From Bacteroidetes bacterium GWF2_33_16 (lineage in GTDB: Bacteria > Bacteroidota > Bacteroidia > Bacteroidales > UBA12077), in contig MEOE01000007.1 in NCBI GenBank assembly GCA_001768565.1, forward strand, positions 62,001 to 126,000: a DNA stretch of 64,000 bases, written 5' to 3'. Shown here piece after piece: positions 35,000 to 44,251 of this stretch. Within the stretch, counting starts at the first letter, position 1, and every line of letters begins with the position of its first letter. The notes under the pieces are model-generated. The model was not told the DNA's origin. It did not search any database and was given only the letters and a program-made list of their open reading frames with translations. The translations under genes and the position numbers were made by a program.

Positions 35000-36268
35000 T
35001 TGATTATGAGAAAAATTGCATTATTTATTTTTGGACTGTGCTTTTCAACTGCATTAATAAGTCAAACAAGAAAAGAAGTTTGGATTAAGGATATTGAATA
35101 TCTAAAAACAGAACTTGCAATTCAACACAAGAATTTATTCTTTTCAGAAAGCAGGGAGTATTTTAATCATCAGTTGGATTCAATAATAAAATTGATTGAT
35201 AAAAAAGACGACACTGAACTTGCAATTGCTTTGCAAATAGTTGTTGCCAAAATGGGTGATGATCATACTTCCGTTGATTACTATAAAAAAGTTATTGAAA
35301 AAGGTCGTTTACCTCTATTTACCTATTGGTTTACTGATGGTTTTTTGGTTACAACAACAACAGCAGATTATCAAAAAATTCTGGGTTTTAAACTTACAGC
35401 AATAAATGGACTGTCTATTGATTCTGTTGTTTACAAAACATCTGCTTTGCTAACCCAAACAAATGAGGCAATTATAAAGTATCGCATACCAGGTGTAATT
35501 AACCTGATGGGCGTTCTGGAATATTTTGAAATTGCCGATTCGGATTCAGTATTTTGCTCTTTTGAAAATAATTCAGGCAATACTATGGATATGTGGATTA
35601 AGCCTATTGATGGTAATAATAAAAACAAAGACTTTGCACAATTAAAATCAGAAAAAGTTCCCTTGGGCTGGCTGGATCAAAAATCCTTTTTTTGGAGTAA
35701 AATACTGGACGATGGAAAAACACTATATGTTCAATATAATCAATGCAGAAGCAAAGAATCAGAATTAAAATATGGGAATAAAAAGGTTGCCAAAGAATTG
35801 CCCTCATTTGATAAGTTTAAAAAAGAATTGCTTAAGCAGATTACACAACCTGAAATTGAGCGATTGGTTTTTGATATGCGATTTAATTCGGGAGGATCAT
35901 CCCCTCAAGGCACAGAATTGATTAATGAGCTAGCTCAGATTGAAAAAATTAACCGAAAAGGAAAACTTTTTGTATTGGTTGGCCGAAGAACTTTTTCATC
36001 GGCAATAATTAATACAATGGATTTTAAAGAGAAAACAAATGCAATTATTGTTGGTGAACAAACAAGCGGGAAACCTAATCACTTTGGCGAAGTCAGGTAT
36101 TTTGCTTTACCAAATTCAGGAATTCGAGTTTATTATTCAACGAAGTATTTTAAGAGGAATGAATTAGATGAAAATACAATTTTTCCTAACCATGTAATTG
36201 AAATGTCTTCCGATGATTATTTGAAAGGAATTGATCTTGTTATTGATTGGACGCTAAACTTTAATTAA
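35000..36268 (+). CDS. S41-like exported peptidase-fold protein
   Basis: A 422-residue protein with a signal peptide (residues about 1-22, ending ALISQ). ATG 35006 is an equally good start. The C-terminal half carries the S41 core: LVFDMRFNSGG (strand and glycine turn), then VGRRTFSSAI where the nucleophile Ser is expected, and IIVGEQTSGKPNHFGE around the usual Lys. The N-terminal 200 residues are a variable domain with weak PDZ resemblance (KLTAINGLSIDSVV). The active site differs from the CtpA-type enzyme at 6085-7686, and the substrate is unknown. It begins 38 bases after dusB, possibly in the same transcript. Confidence 0.75.
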   Translation: MIMRKIALFIFGLCFSTALISQTRKEVWIKDIEYLKTELAIQHKNLFFSESREYFNHQLDSIIKLIDKKDDTELAIALQIVVAKMGDDHTSVDYYKKVIEKGRLPLFTYWFTDGFLVTTTTADYQKILGFKLTAINGLSIDSVVYKTSALLTQTNEAIIKYRIPGVINLMGVLEYFEIADSDSVFCSFENNSGNTMDMWIKPIDGNNKNKDFAQLKSEKVPLGWLDQKSFFWSKILDDGKTLYVQYNQCRSKESELKYGNKKVAKELPSFDKFKKELLKQITQPEIERLVFDMRFNSGGSSPQGTELINELAQIEKINRKGKLFVLVGRRTFSSAIINTMDFKEKTNAIIVGEQTSGKPNHFGEVRYFALPNSGIRVYYSTKYFKRNELDENTIFPNHVIEMSSDDYLKGIDLVIDWTLNFN

Positions 36269-36408
36269 GACAATTTTACATCAACAGTTCAACCCAGATC
36301 ATATTTCCTCGATAAAATACAATAGTCTTTTCAACTAATTATAATAGTGATTATTTCCTGATAATTAAATAAAAAATACCGGAGTCTGATCATTGAAAAC
36401 GTTAAGTG

Positions 36409-36430
36409 TCATAAAATTTGAATTTTATGA
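36409..36430. promoter_or_regulatory. Inverted repeat upstream of the locus regulator
   Basis: TCATAAAAT (36409-36417), TTGA, ATTTTATGA (36422-36430): a perfect 9-base inverted repeat 55 bases before the regulator ATG. It could be an operator for autoregulation or a hairpin in the leader. The surrounding 217-base gap shows nothing else clear. Confidence 0.4.
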
Positions 36431-36485
36431 TTTCCATGTGAATGAAATTTATTATTTTTAAGAAGATATTAAATCCTATTTTCAG

Positions 36486-39335
36486 ATGAGGACCTTTTTA
36501 AAAATTGAATTGCTTTTATCCTTCCTCTTTTCCTCATTATTTCTTTATAGTGGAAATGGCAAGCCTTTAATTATAAACTATACAAAAGAAATTTATGGTG
36601 CAGATAATCAAAACTGGTCACTTTCGAGCGACATAAATGGTATAATGTATATTGCAAATAATAAAGGATTATTAGAATTTGATGGTTCTAATTGGCTTTT
36701 AAATAAAATGCCAGAAGGAGAAGGTATTCGGTCAGTACTTGTTGAAAATCCAACCAGAGTTTATATTGGAGCATATGAAGAATTTGGGTATTGGGAGAAA
36801 AATGAAAAAGGTGAAAAAAGATATGTGTCGCTAAGTAAATCAATACCTAAGGTTAATATACATAATGATGAAATATGGAGGATTGATTCATTAAATGGGA
36901 ATATTTATTTCCAGTCTTTTTCAACAATATTTAAATATGATGGGCATGAAATAAGTATTATTAATCCTGAGTCTTCAATTGTTTTGTTATTAAAAGCAAG
37001 AGCCCGATTGTTTATTCACCTTATTGGGAAGGGTTTGCATGAGTTAATAAATGATAAATTAGTTTTATTGACAGGAAGTGAGTTTTTAGCGAATGATGAG
37101 GTCAAGTTTGTTCTTCCTTACAAGGGAAATGAGTTCCTAATAGGTACCAGTGAAAACGGGATTTTGATATACAATAACCAAGGTTTTTCAAAATGGGATG
37201 TACCTATAGCAAATCTAATTATCGATTCAAAAATAAATAATGGAATTTTTCTTAATAAAAACTATGTTATAGGAACAATAACAAATGGGATTTTTATAAT
37301 TGATGAAAATGGAGAACTAAAGCACCATTTTAATACTTCTAATTTCCTGCAGAATAATACGGTTTTAGCCTTGTATGCAAACAAATACGGAAACTTATGG
37401 GTTGCATTAGATAGAGGTATTGATTATATCGATTTTAATGGCCAATTGGATTTTTATGTTGATCCTTTTTACACTATAGGGTCAGTGTATACCGGAGTAT
37501 TGGACGAAAAAAACCTCTGGATAGGAACAAATAAAGGATTATACAAGTATTCAATTAATAAAACAGATAATACATTTGCTGATCCAGAATTGATTGACGG
37601 TACCCAAGGACAGGTTTGGAGCTTAGATATTATAGATAATCAGCTTATTTGTGGTCATACAAGTGGTACATTTTCTATAAAAGAAGGTAGTGTTTTAAGA
37701 ATTAGCAGTATTAATGGGGGCTATGATATTAAAAGAATGACTCTCAATAATGAAAACATATTGGTTCAAAGTACATATAGTTCATTGGTTATATACAAGA
37801 AGAATGGAAAAAATAACGAATGGGAATTTTCCAATATTGTTGGTGGATTTATAGAACCTATTCCAAATATAGAAATCGACCATCTTGGGAATATATGGGC
37901 CTCGCATCTCAAAAGAGGTATTTTTAAAATACAATTAAATAACACCTTAGATTCTATAAAAAGCATTAAATATTTTAGTAAAAACGAAGGATTTAGCAAT
38001 GAAAAAGAAGTTTTGGTTGGCAAAATAGTTAATAGAATAGTTTTTGTAAATGGAGGATCAATATATACATACGATGATTTAAATGACACGATTCTTCTAT
38101 ATGATCTGGTAAATAGTCAACTTAGAGAAAAAAATGAAATAAAGAAACTAATAGAAGCAAAAGAAAATCAATTTTGGATTATTGAAGATCAATGCCTTTC
38201 GTTGCATAAGAAAGAGAATGAAACTATTGATCAGATATTTAGCTATGATCTATCACGGCAAGGATTATATTTTCCAAGTGATTATCAACAAATTGTCCCT
38301 TTGGAAAACAGGACTCATTTAATATGTCTTGATAATGGTTTTGCCATTTACAATCAATCCAAAGATATAGATTCAGTTTCTTTTCCGAAACTTACAATGA
38401 GGAACGTTACAATATCTAAATCAAATGGAGATTCAAAACAACTTTATCTAAGTGCAACAGATGAAAAAAATGCATTCCCATTTTATTACAGGAATATTCA
38501 ATTTACTTTTTCAAGTTCTGAATTAACAGTTAAACCCGTATATCGATTTATTTTGAAAGGTCTTTATAATGATTATAGCTCTTGGGCTAATGAATCTGTT
38601 GTGGATTATAAAAGATTGCCTTACGGTAAATATGAGTTTATTGTTCAATCAAAAACTATTGAAGGGCAATTGCTGCAACCATTAGTTTATTCATTTGAAA
38701 TTTTACCTCCCTTTTATGCAACCAAATTGGCATTTGTTTTTTATGGTTTGTCTTTCGCAGGTCTAATTGTGTTGAGTTTTATAATATTTAAAAAACGATT
38801 AGAAAAAATTCGAAAAAGAGAAAGAGAAAAGAGAGAAACAGCAATTTTAAAAGGTAAACAGGAATTTATGGATTTAAAAAATAGAAGTCTGCAAACAGAA
38901 CTTTACTATAAAAATGTTCAATTAGCTAACCATGCACTAGCTATTGGTACAAAAAATGATTTGCTAATTAAATTAAAGAATAATATAAAAAGTCAATTAA
39001 TTCAATCAAACAATAATGTACCAGCAGCATTCCTAATTAAGCAGATAAGCTTGCTTGATCGATATATTTCAGATGAAAATGAATGGAAAACGTTCGAAAA
39101 TTATTTCGATCAGATTCACCAGGGATTCTTTAAACGATTGATTGAGCAATACCCGGATCTTACTCAGGGAGATCTTAAACTATGTGCTTATCTGCGACTT
39201 AACTTATCATCAAAAGAAATATCTCCACTTTTAAATATCTCCTTTCGGGGAGTTGAAGCAAGAAGATATAGGCTTAGAAAACGACTAAATTTTGAACATG
39301 ATAAAAACCTGGTCGAATTTCTTATCAAATTCTAA
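36486..39335 (+). CDS. Membrane-anchored regulator: beta-propeller, Y_Y_Y and helix-turn-helix
   Basis: A 949-residue protein. A signal peptide (about 1-22) is followed by a periplasmic beta-propeller of two-component-regulator type (about 35-670; repeats such as NLWVALDRGIDYI, NLWIGTNKGLYKY, NIWASHLKRGIFK), a Y_Y_Y domain (about 683-745), one membrane helix (about 747-770), a basic coiled coil, and a C-terminal LuxR-like helix-turn-helix (about 891-945; LTQGDLKLCAYLRLNLSSKEISPLLNIS region). There is no kinase or receiver domain. It should sense a glycan product in the periplasm and bind DNA while membrane-bound. It sits immediately upstream of the SusC gene, so it is the likely regulator of the locus. 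Confidence 0.87.
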   Translation: MRTFLKIELLLSFLFSSLFLYSGNGKPLIINYTKEIYGADNQNWSLSSDINGIMYIANNKGLLEFDGSNWLLNKMPEGEGIRSVLVENPTRVYIGAYEEFGYWEKNEKGEKRYVSLSKSIPKVNIHNDEIWRIDSLNGNIYFQSFSTIFKYDGHEISIINPESSIVLLLKARARLFIHLIGKGLHELINDKLVLLTGSEFLANDEVKFVLPYKGNEFLIGTSENGILIYNNQGFSKWDVPIANLIIDSKINNGIFLNKNYVIGTITNGIFIIDENGELKHHFNTSNFLQNNTVLALYANKYGNLWVALDRGIDYIDFNGQLDFYVDPFYTIGSVYTGVLDEKNLWIGTNKGLYKYSINKTDNTFADPELIDGTQGQVWSLDIIDNQLICGHTSGTFSIKEGSVLRISSINGGYDIKRMTLNNENILVQSTYSSLVIYKKNGKNNEWEFSNIVGGFIEPIPNIEIDHLGNIWASHLKRGIFKIQLNNTLDSIKSIKYFSKNEGFSNEKEVLVGKIVNRIVFVNGGSIYTYDDLNDTILLYDLVNSQLREKNEIKKLIEAKENQFWIIEDQCLSLHKKENETIDQIFSYDLSRQGLYFPSDYQQIVPLENRTHLICLDNGFAIYNQSKDIDSVSFPKLTMRNVTISKSNGDSKQLYLSATDEKNAFPFYYRNIQFTFSSSELTVKPVYRFILKGLYNDYSSWANESVVDYKRLPYGKYEFIVQSKTIEGQLLQPLVYSFEILPPFYATKLAFVFYGLSFAGLIVLSFIIFKKRLEKIRKREREKRETAILKGKQEFMDLKNRSLQTELYYKNVQLANHALAIGTKNDLLIKLKNNIKSQLIQSNNNVPAAFLIKQISLLDRYISDENEWKTFENYFDQIHQGFFKRLIEQYPDLTQGDLKLCAYLRLNLSSKEISPLLNISFRGVEARRYRLRKRLNFEHDKNLVEFLIKF

Positions 39336-39348
39336 TTCTTATTATCAA

Positions 39349-39376
39349 AAAAACACAAAGTAATCTCTGTGTTTTT
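39349..39376 (+). terminator. Terminator after the regulator gene
   Basis: AAAAACACA (39349-39357) pairs with TGTGTTTTT (39368-39376), ending in a T run. It separates the regulator transcript from the SusC operon. Confidence 0.7.
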
Positions 39377-39423
39377 AACAACCTGATAATTAGGTGTATA
39401 AAATTTAGTTTTTGCCTTTTGTC

Positions 39424-39483
39424 GTAGTATTGTTGTAGTAAAAAAATGTACCTTAAATACTACTACAGTAGTTATGTTGTACC
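39424..39483 (+). promoter_or_regulatory. Cluster of GTAGT/ACTAC repeats upstream of SusC (putative operator)
   Basis: GTAGTA occurs at 39424-39429 and 39435-39440 (11 bases apart, one helical turn). A perfect inverted repeat ACTAC-A-GTAGT lies at 39462-39472, and TGTACC is directly repeated at 39447 and 39478 (31 bases apart). The cluster is about 170-230 bases upstream of the SusC start, a sensible place for binding of the neighbouring regulator. The rest of the 315-base gap is AT-rich. Confidence 0.4.
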
Positions 39484-39650
39484 CTCTTTTTTTGACAATT
39501 TAGTAAATCTTAGTTACTTACATTTAATTCTTTTGTTTAACCAAAGCAAAAAAAAGCTATTAAAAAACTGGAACATATAAAAAACAGATTTTAAATTCTT
39601 TGTCCGAGTAGTTCTGCGATAGTAATATATTAATAACTAAAAAGCTCAAA

Positions 39651-42650
39651 ATGGAATTAAAGATTAAAAAGCTAATTAAATCCACAAAGTTTTTATTACT
39701 TGTATCTCTTCTTTTTGTTTTTAGCAATTCTTTTGCACAAGTAAGATTAATAACCGGAAAGGTAATAGATGCAACTGATAAATCTCCTTTACCTGGAGTT
39801 AATATTATAGTAAAAGGTACTACTATAGGTGTAAGTACTAATATGGATGGAGAATATAGTATTAATACTCCTGGCGATGAAATAATCCTGGTTTTTTCTT
39901 TTGTTGGATACGAGACACAAGAATTCCCTGTTAATAATATTACAAGCCTTGATGTTGAATTGAAAATGCAGGCAACTGCTTTAGACGAATTAGTTATAAT
40001 TGGTTATGGGTCTGTAAAAAAGAGTGATCTTACAGGATCAATAAGTTCTGTAAAAGGCAAGGACTTGACAAAAACTACGTCATCTTCTCTTGAGCAATCG
40101 TTACAGGGAAAAGTAGCGGGACTTCAGGTTTCAAGTCCCTCTGGTGCGCCTGGAAGCTCGCCGGTACTGAGGGTGCGTGGTGTCGGGACGCTTAATAATT
40201 CCTCTCCAATTTTTGTTGTAGATGGACTTATTTTGGATGATATAAGTTTCCTAAATAGTGCTGATATTGAATCAGTACAAGTGCTTAAAGATGCCTCAGC
40301 TACTGCTATTTATGGATCAAGGGGTGCAAATGGAGTTGTTATAATTACATCAAAATCAGGGAAATCTCAAAAAGGAAATATCGTTAATTTTTCATCTGAA
40401 TATGGTTATCAATATTTACAGAAGAAAATTGATCTTCTTGATGGTGTTTCTTTCGCTAAGGTAGTAAATGAAATTAATCCGGGAACATTTAACAATCTTA
40501 ATAAAGTTCCTAATACAGACTGGCAAGATGAGATTTTTAATAAATTCACGCCCATTTCAACCTCCCAATTATCTTTTGCAGGATCTACAGATGAAAAATA
40601 CAGTTATTATTTAGGTATTGGATATTTTGATCAGGAAGGAATAATATCCAAATCATCATACAATAGAACATCCATTAAGCTGAATCACACATATAATCTT
40701 TCTGATAATATAACGATAGGAAACAATCTCTCAATTACTTCTGAGAATAAAGAAAATGCAGCTAACATTATTGCTCAAGCATATAGAGCCTGGCCAAGTT
40801 CTGTTCCAAAAAATGATGATGGTTCATTTGCGGAGGTATATGGTGCAGGAAATCCGTTAGCTTCAATAGAATACAATAATTCCGAAATGAAAAAGTATAG
40901 AGCTGTTGGAAACTTTTTCGGAGAAATTAATTTTCTAAAACATTTTGTTTTTAAATCAAGTTATGGAATTGATATTAGCAATGAAAAAACAAAATCATTT
41001 GTACCTACATTTTATGTTTCGCCTACTCAACAAAATGTTACAAGCGACCTGTCTGTAAATACAAAAGATTTTAATATCTGGTTATGGGAAAACACCTTAA
41101 ATTTTAATTATGATATAAATAAACATTCACTGAATGTTTTAGGTGGTTATACAATGCAAAAAGTGACCGAAGAAAGCCTTGGTGGGGGCGTTGAAAATCT
41201 ATTAGGAGACGATCCATCACTTTGGTATCTTGATACAGGAGAAACAGATTCAGAAACAAATAGTAATTCTGGATCTATTTATTCTATGTTATCTTACTTG
41301 TTTCGAGTGAATTATTCTTACGAGAGCAAATATTTGTTAACTGTTTCTATTCGAGCAGATGGTTCTTCTAAGTTTAGCAAAGAAAATCGATATGGTTACT
41401 TTCCTTCATTTGCTTTGGGATGGAATATTGCAGAGGAGAAATTCTTTCCCAAAGATGGGATTTTTGGAAAAGTAAAATTAAGAGGTAGTTGGGGTAAAAT
41501 AGGAAATGAGAAAATTCCACAAAACGAACGTTTTTCATTAATCGCGAATGGACAAAATGCAGTTTTTGGAACAGATGAATTATTATATCCCGGAGCTTCA
41601 TTAGGGAATACAGCAAATCCAAATCTTCGATGGGAAACAACTACCCAAACAGATATTGGAATAGAAATGGGCTTGTGGAATAACAAATTGATTGCAGAGT
41701 TTGATGTATTTGATAGAAGAACTGAAGATATCCTGGTACAAGTTTCTACACCAGGCTATTTTGGAAATGGAGCATTTGTAAAAATTTATACCAATGCGGC
41801 TGAGGTAAGAAACCAGGGTATTGAATTTAATCTTGGATTAAATAGTAATATAGGACCCATTAGTGCATATTTCAATTTTAATGGTTCATTCATTCGAAAC
41901 GAGGTATTATCATTGGCTTCATCTACAGGAAACGATTCATTCATTATCGGTGGAAGTCTTGGTAATGGTCAAAATGTTACTCGTACTGAGGTAGGAGAAC
42001 CTATTGGTTCATTCTATGGTTATCAGGTTGTTGGGGTAATACAAAATCAGGATGATTTAGATAATTCTGCAATTATTCCGGGACAAACAATAGGCGATTT
42101 AAAATTTAAGGATATTTATAAAGATGGTGTTATAGATGAGCTTGACAGAACATATATTGGGTCTCCTATTCCGGATTTTATTTTTGGATTTAATACTACT
42201 CTAAATTATAAAAAGCTTTCTTTATCAATAGATATTACTGGTCAAACCGGAAACGAAATTTATAACGGTAAGAATGCCGTTAGACCGGATCTTTATAATT
42301 TTGAATCCAGAGTTGAAGACCGATGGTCGGGAGATGGAACTTCAAACAGCGAACCTCGTGCAACTGCGAGTGGTGCTAATTATAGTGTTTCAAGTTACTT
42401 TATTGAAGATGGATCATTTTTAAGAATAAGAAATGTTACTCTTCAGTATTCATTTAAGGCTGATGCATTTAAAAAAATCGGCTTAACTAGCTTAAATGTG
42501 TACCTTAAAGGTACAAACCTATACACATTTTCTAGCTTTTCTGGATATTCACCCGAAATTGGAAGCTCCGATGTTCTTTCATCGGGGATAGATTTAGGAA
42601 TTTATCCGGCTACAGCTATTTTTTCTTTTGGAATTGTGAGTGCATTTTAA
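39651..42650 (+). CDS. SusC/RagA-family TonB-dependent glycan transporter
   Basis: A 999-residue outer-membrane channel. The signal peptide ends at SFAQ, then a CarboxypepD_reg-like domain (about 33-110: ITGKVIDATDKSPLPGVNI), the plug with GYGSVKKSDLTGSIS, VRGVGTLNNSSPIFVVDG and the SusC hallmark IESVQVLKDASATAIYGSRG, and a 22-strand barrel ending in FSFGIVSAF. It lacks an STN domain, so it does not signal to an anti-sigma factor; control falls to the separate regulator upstream. It forms the import pore with the SusD protein encoded 52 bases later and should carry oligosaccharides, here inferred to be beta-1,2-glucan fragments. Confidence 0.96.
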   Translation: MELKIKKLIKSTKFLLLVSLLFVFSNSFAQVRLITGKVIDATDKSPLPGVNIIVKGTTIGVSTNMDGEYSINTPGDEIILVFSFVGYETQEFPVNNITSLDVELKMQATALDELVIIGYGSVKKSDLTGSISSVKGKDLTKTTSSSLEQSLQGKVAGLQVSSPSGAPGSSPVLRVRGVGTLNNSSPIFVVDGLILDDISFLNSADIESVQVLKDASATAIYGSRGANGVVIITSKSGKSQKGNIVNFSSEYGYQYLQKKIDLLDGVSFAKVVNEINPGTFNNLNKVPNTDWQDEIFNKFTPISTSQLSFAGSTDEKYSYYLGIGYFDQEGIISKSSYNRTSIKLNHTYNLSDNITIGNNLSITSENKENAANIIAQAYRAWPSSVPKNDDGSFAEVYGAGNPLASIEYNNSEMKKYRAVGNFFGEINFLKHFVFKSSYGIDISNEKTKSFVPTFYVSPTQQNVTSDLSVNTKDFNIWLWENTLNFNYDINKHSLNVLGGYTMQKVTEESLGGGVENLLGDDPSLWYLDTGETDSETNSNSGSIYSMLSYLFRVNYSYESKYLLTVSIRADGSSKFSKENRYGYFPSFALGWNIAEEKFFPKDGIFGKVKLRGSWGKIGNEKIPQNERFSLIANGQNAVFGTDELLYPGASLGNTANPNLRWETTTQTDIGIEMGLWNNKLIAEFDVFDRRTEDILVQVSTPGYFGNGAFVKIYTNAAEVRNQGIEFNLGLNSNIGPISAYFNFNGSFIRNEVLSLASSTGNDSFIIGGSLGNGQNVTRTEVGEPIGSFYGYQVVGVIQNQDDLDNSAIIPGQTIGDLKFKDIYKDGVIDELDRTYIGSPIPDFIFGFNTTLNYKKLSLSIDITGQTGNEIYNGKNAVRPDLYNFESRVEDRWSGDGTSNSEPRATASGANYSVSSYFIEDGSFLRIRNVTLQYSFKADAFKKIGLTSLNVYLKGTNLYTFSSFSGYSPEIGSSDVLSSGIDLGIYPATAIFSFGIVSAF

Positions 42651-42702
42651 AACCGGAATTAAAGGTTGAACATAAAACAGATCATTAAAAAAACACCAGA
42701 AT

Positions 42703-44199
42703 ATGGAAACTAAGCAGAAAAGAATTGGCTATAGAAAATTGAGGTTATCTTTTTTCCTGATTTTTATTTTAATGTTTGGTTGTACTCAAGATTTTCTTGA
42801 TGTAAAACCACAAGGAAGTCTAACCGAAGTTCTTTTTTTAACCAATGCAGATGATGCACTAATGGCAACAAATGCAATTTACAGTTCGATGCGCGAATGG
42901 AATTTCTCTACAGGAGGATACCCCATATTAGATATCATGTCAGATGATGCTGTTAAGGGAAGTAATCCAGGAGATGGTGCAGGTTTAAATCTTTTCGATA
43001 ATTTTCAATTTACACCATCTGTAGGTGATATCGATCGATGGTATTCTGCTCTTTACAAGTCGATTCGAAGAACAAATATAGTTATTGAAAAAGTACCCGG
43101 CATAAGTATGGACGATATTTTAAAAAGCAGGTATATTGCCGAAGCCAGATTCTTCAGAGCCCTATATTATTTCCAATTGGTAAAAGCATTTGGGGATGTT
43201 ATTAAAGTAACTTCATTGAATCCTCCAAGTGACTTAAAAAGAACCAGTAAAGATGAAATTTATGAAGATTTAATTATTCCAGATTTACTATATGCAATTG
43301 AAAACTTGCCAGAGAAGGATGCTTACGCTTCGAAAGATGTGGGCCGGGCAACAAAGGGAGCTGCCTATACAGTGCTGGCTGATGTTTATCTTTTTAATAA
43401 TGATTTTATCAATGCAGAATTATATGCTTTAGAAGTAATTCAATCACTAAAATATGATCTTGAAACAGACTTTTCAACTGTTTTTTCTCTAGAGGGAGAA
43501 CATGGAATAGAATCAGTATTGGAAATTGGTGCATTACCCGAGGAAAATCCAACATTGGGAGGCAATCAGTTTGCAAATACTCAGGGAGTTAGAGGTGTTC
43601 CTAACCGTGGATGGGGGTTTAACAGGCCTTCTATTGATCTAATAAATTCTTTTGAAACCAATGATTCTAGAAAAGATGCAACAATCATTTTTTTAGGAGA
43701 AGTGCTGGATGGTATTACCATTCTTGGAGATGTATCTACACCAGATACAACATTTACAGATGCATCCAATACTGTGGTTAAAGAAATTGAAACCTACAAC
43801 CAAAAAGTTTGGGTCCCCGGATCAACAACTGTTGAAGAGTGGGGCTATAATTTACGAGTATATCGTTATGCAGAAGTTTTACTTATTGCCGCAGAAGCAT
43901 TAAACGAAAATGGAAAAACAGCCCCAGCTTTAACATATTTGAATTTAGTCAGAGATAGAGCTGGTTTAGAAGACTTTGAAAACACTGATAAAAATTTAAT
44001 TAGGGAACAAATCTGGAAGGATCGCCGATCCGAGCTAGCCATGGAAAGCAAGCGATTCTTTGATCTGGTTCGACAAGAACGTGCAAGCGAAGTATTGGGT
44101 GATTTGGGCTTTATAGCCAATAAGCACAACCTTCTGCCAATACCTCAAAACGAAATCGATCTTTCAAAAGGCTTATTAAGTCAAAATCCAAATTGGTAA
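42703..44199 (+). CDS. SusD/RagB-family surface glycan-binding lipoprotein
   Basis: A 498-residue lipoprotein. The lipobox ends in FGC (Cys 27) and is followed by TQDFLDVKPQGSLTE, the classic start of SusD proteins. The tetratricopeptide-like helical scaffold is recognisable in RYIAEARFFRALYYFQLVKAFGDV, GAAYTVLADVYLF and the C-terminal IWKDRRSELAMESKRFFDLVRQ. It forms the lid of the SusC channel and binds the incoming glycan. It is translated from the same transcript as SusC. Confidence 0.95.
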   Translation: METKQKRIGYRKLRLSFFLIFILMFGCTQDFLDVKPQGSLTEVLFLTNADDALMATNAIYSSMREWNFSTGGYPILDIMSDDAVKGSNPGDGAGLNLFDNFQFTPSVGDIDRWYSALYKSIRRTNIVIEKVPGISMDDILKSRYIAEARFFRALYYFQLVKAFGDVIKVTSLNPPSDLKRTSKDEIYEDLIIPDLLYAIENLPEKDAYASKDVGRATKGAAYTVLADVYLFNNDFINAELYALEVIQSLKYDLETDFSTVFSLEGEHGIESVLEIGALPEENPTLGGNQFANTQGVRGVPNRGWGFNRPSIDLINSFETNDSRKDATIIFLGEVLDGITILGDVSTPDTTFTDASNTVVKEIETYNQKVWVPGSTTVEEWGYNLRVYRYAEVLLIAAEALNENGKTAPALTYLNLVRDRAGLEDFENTDKNLIREQIWKDRRSELAMESKRFFDLVRQERASEVLGDLGFIANKHNLLPIPQNEIDLSKGLLSQNPNW

Positions 44200-44251
44200 T
44201 CTAAGTTAACATACATATTAAATTAATTATTAATCTCTAAATCTTTTTATT

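Noticed and set aside
39596-39603. ATTCTTTG as a -7 box for the SusC operon
   Set aside because: It matches TAnnTTTG at only 6 of 8 positions and no TTG lies at the right distance.
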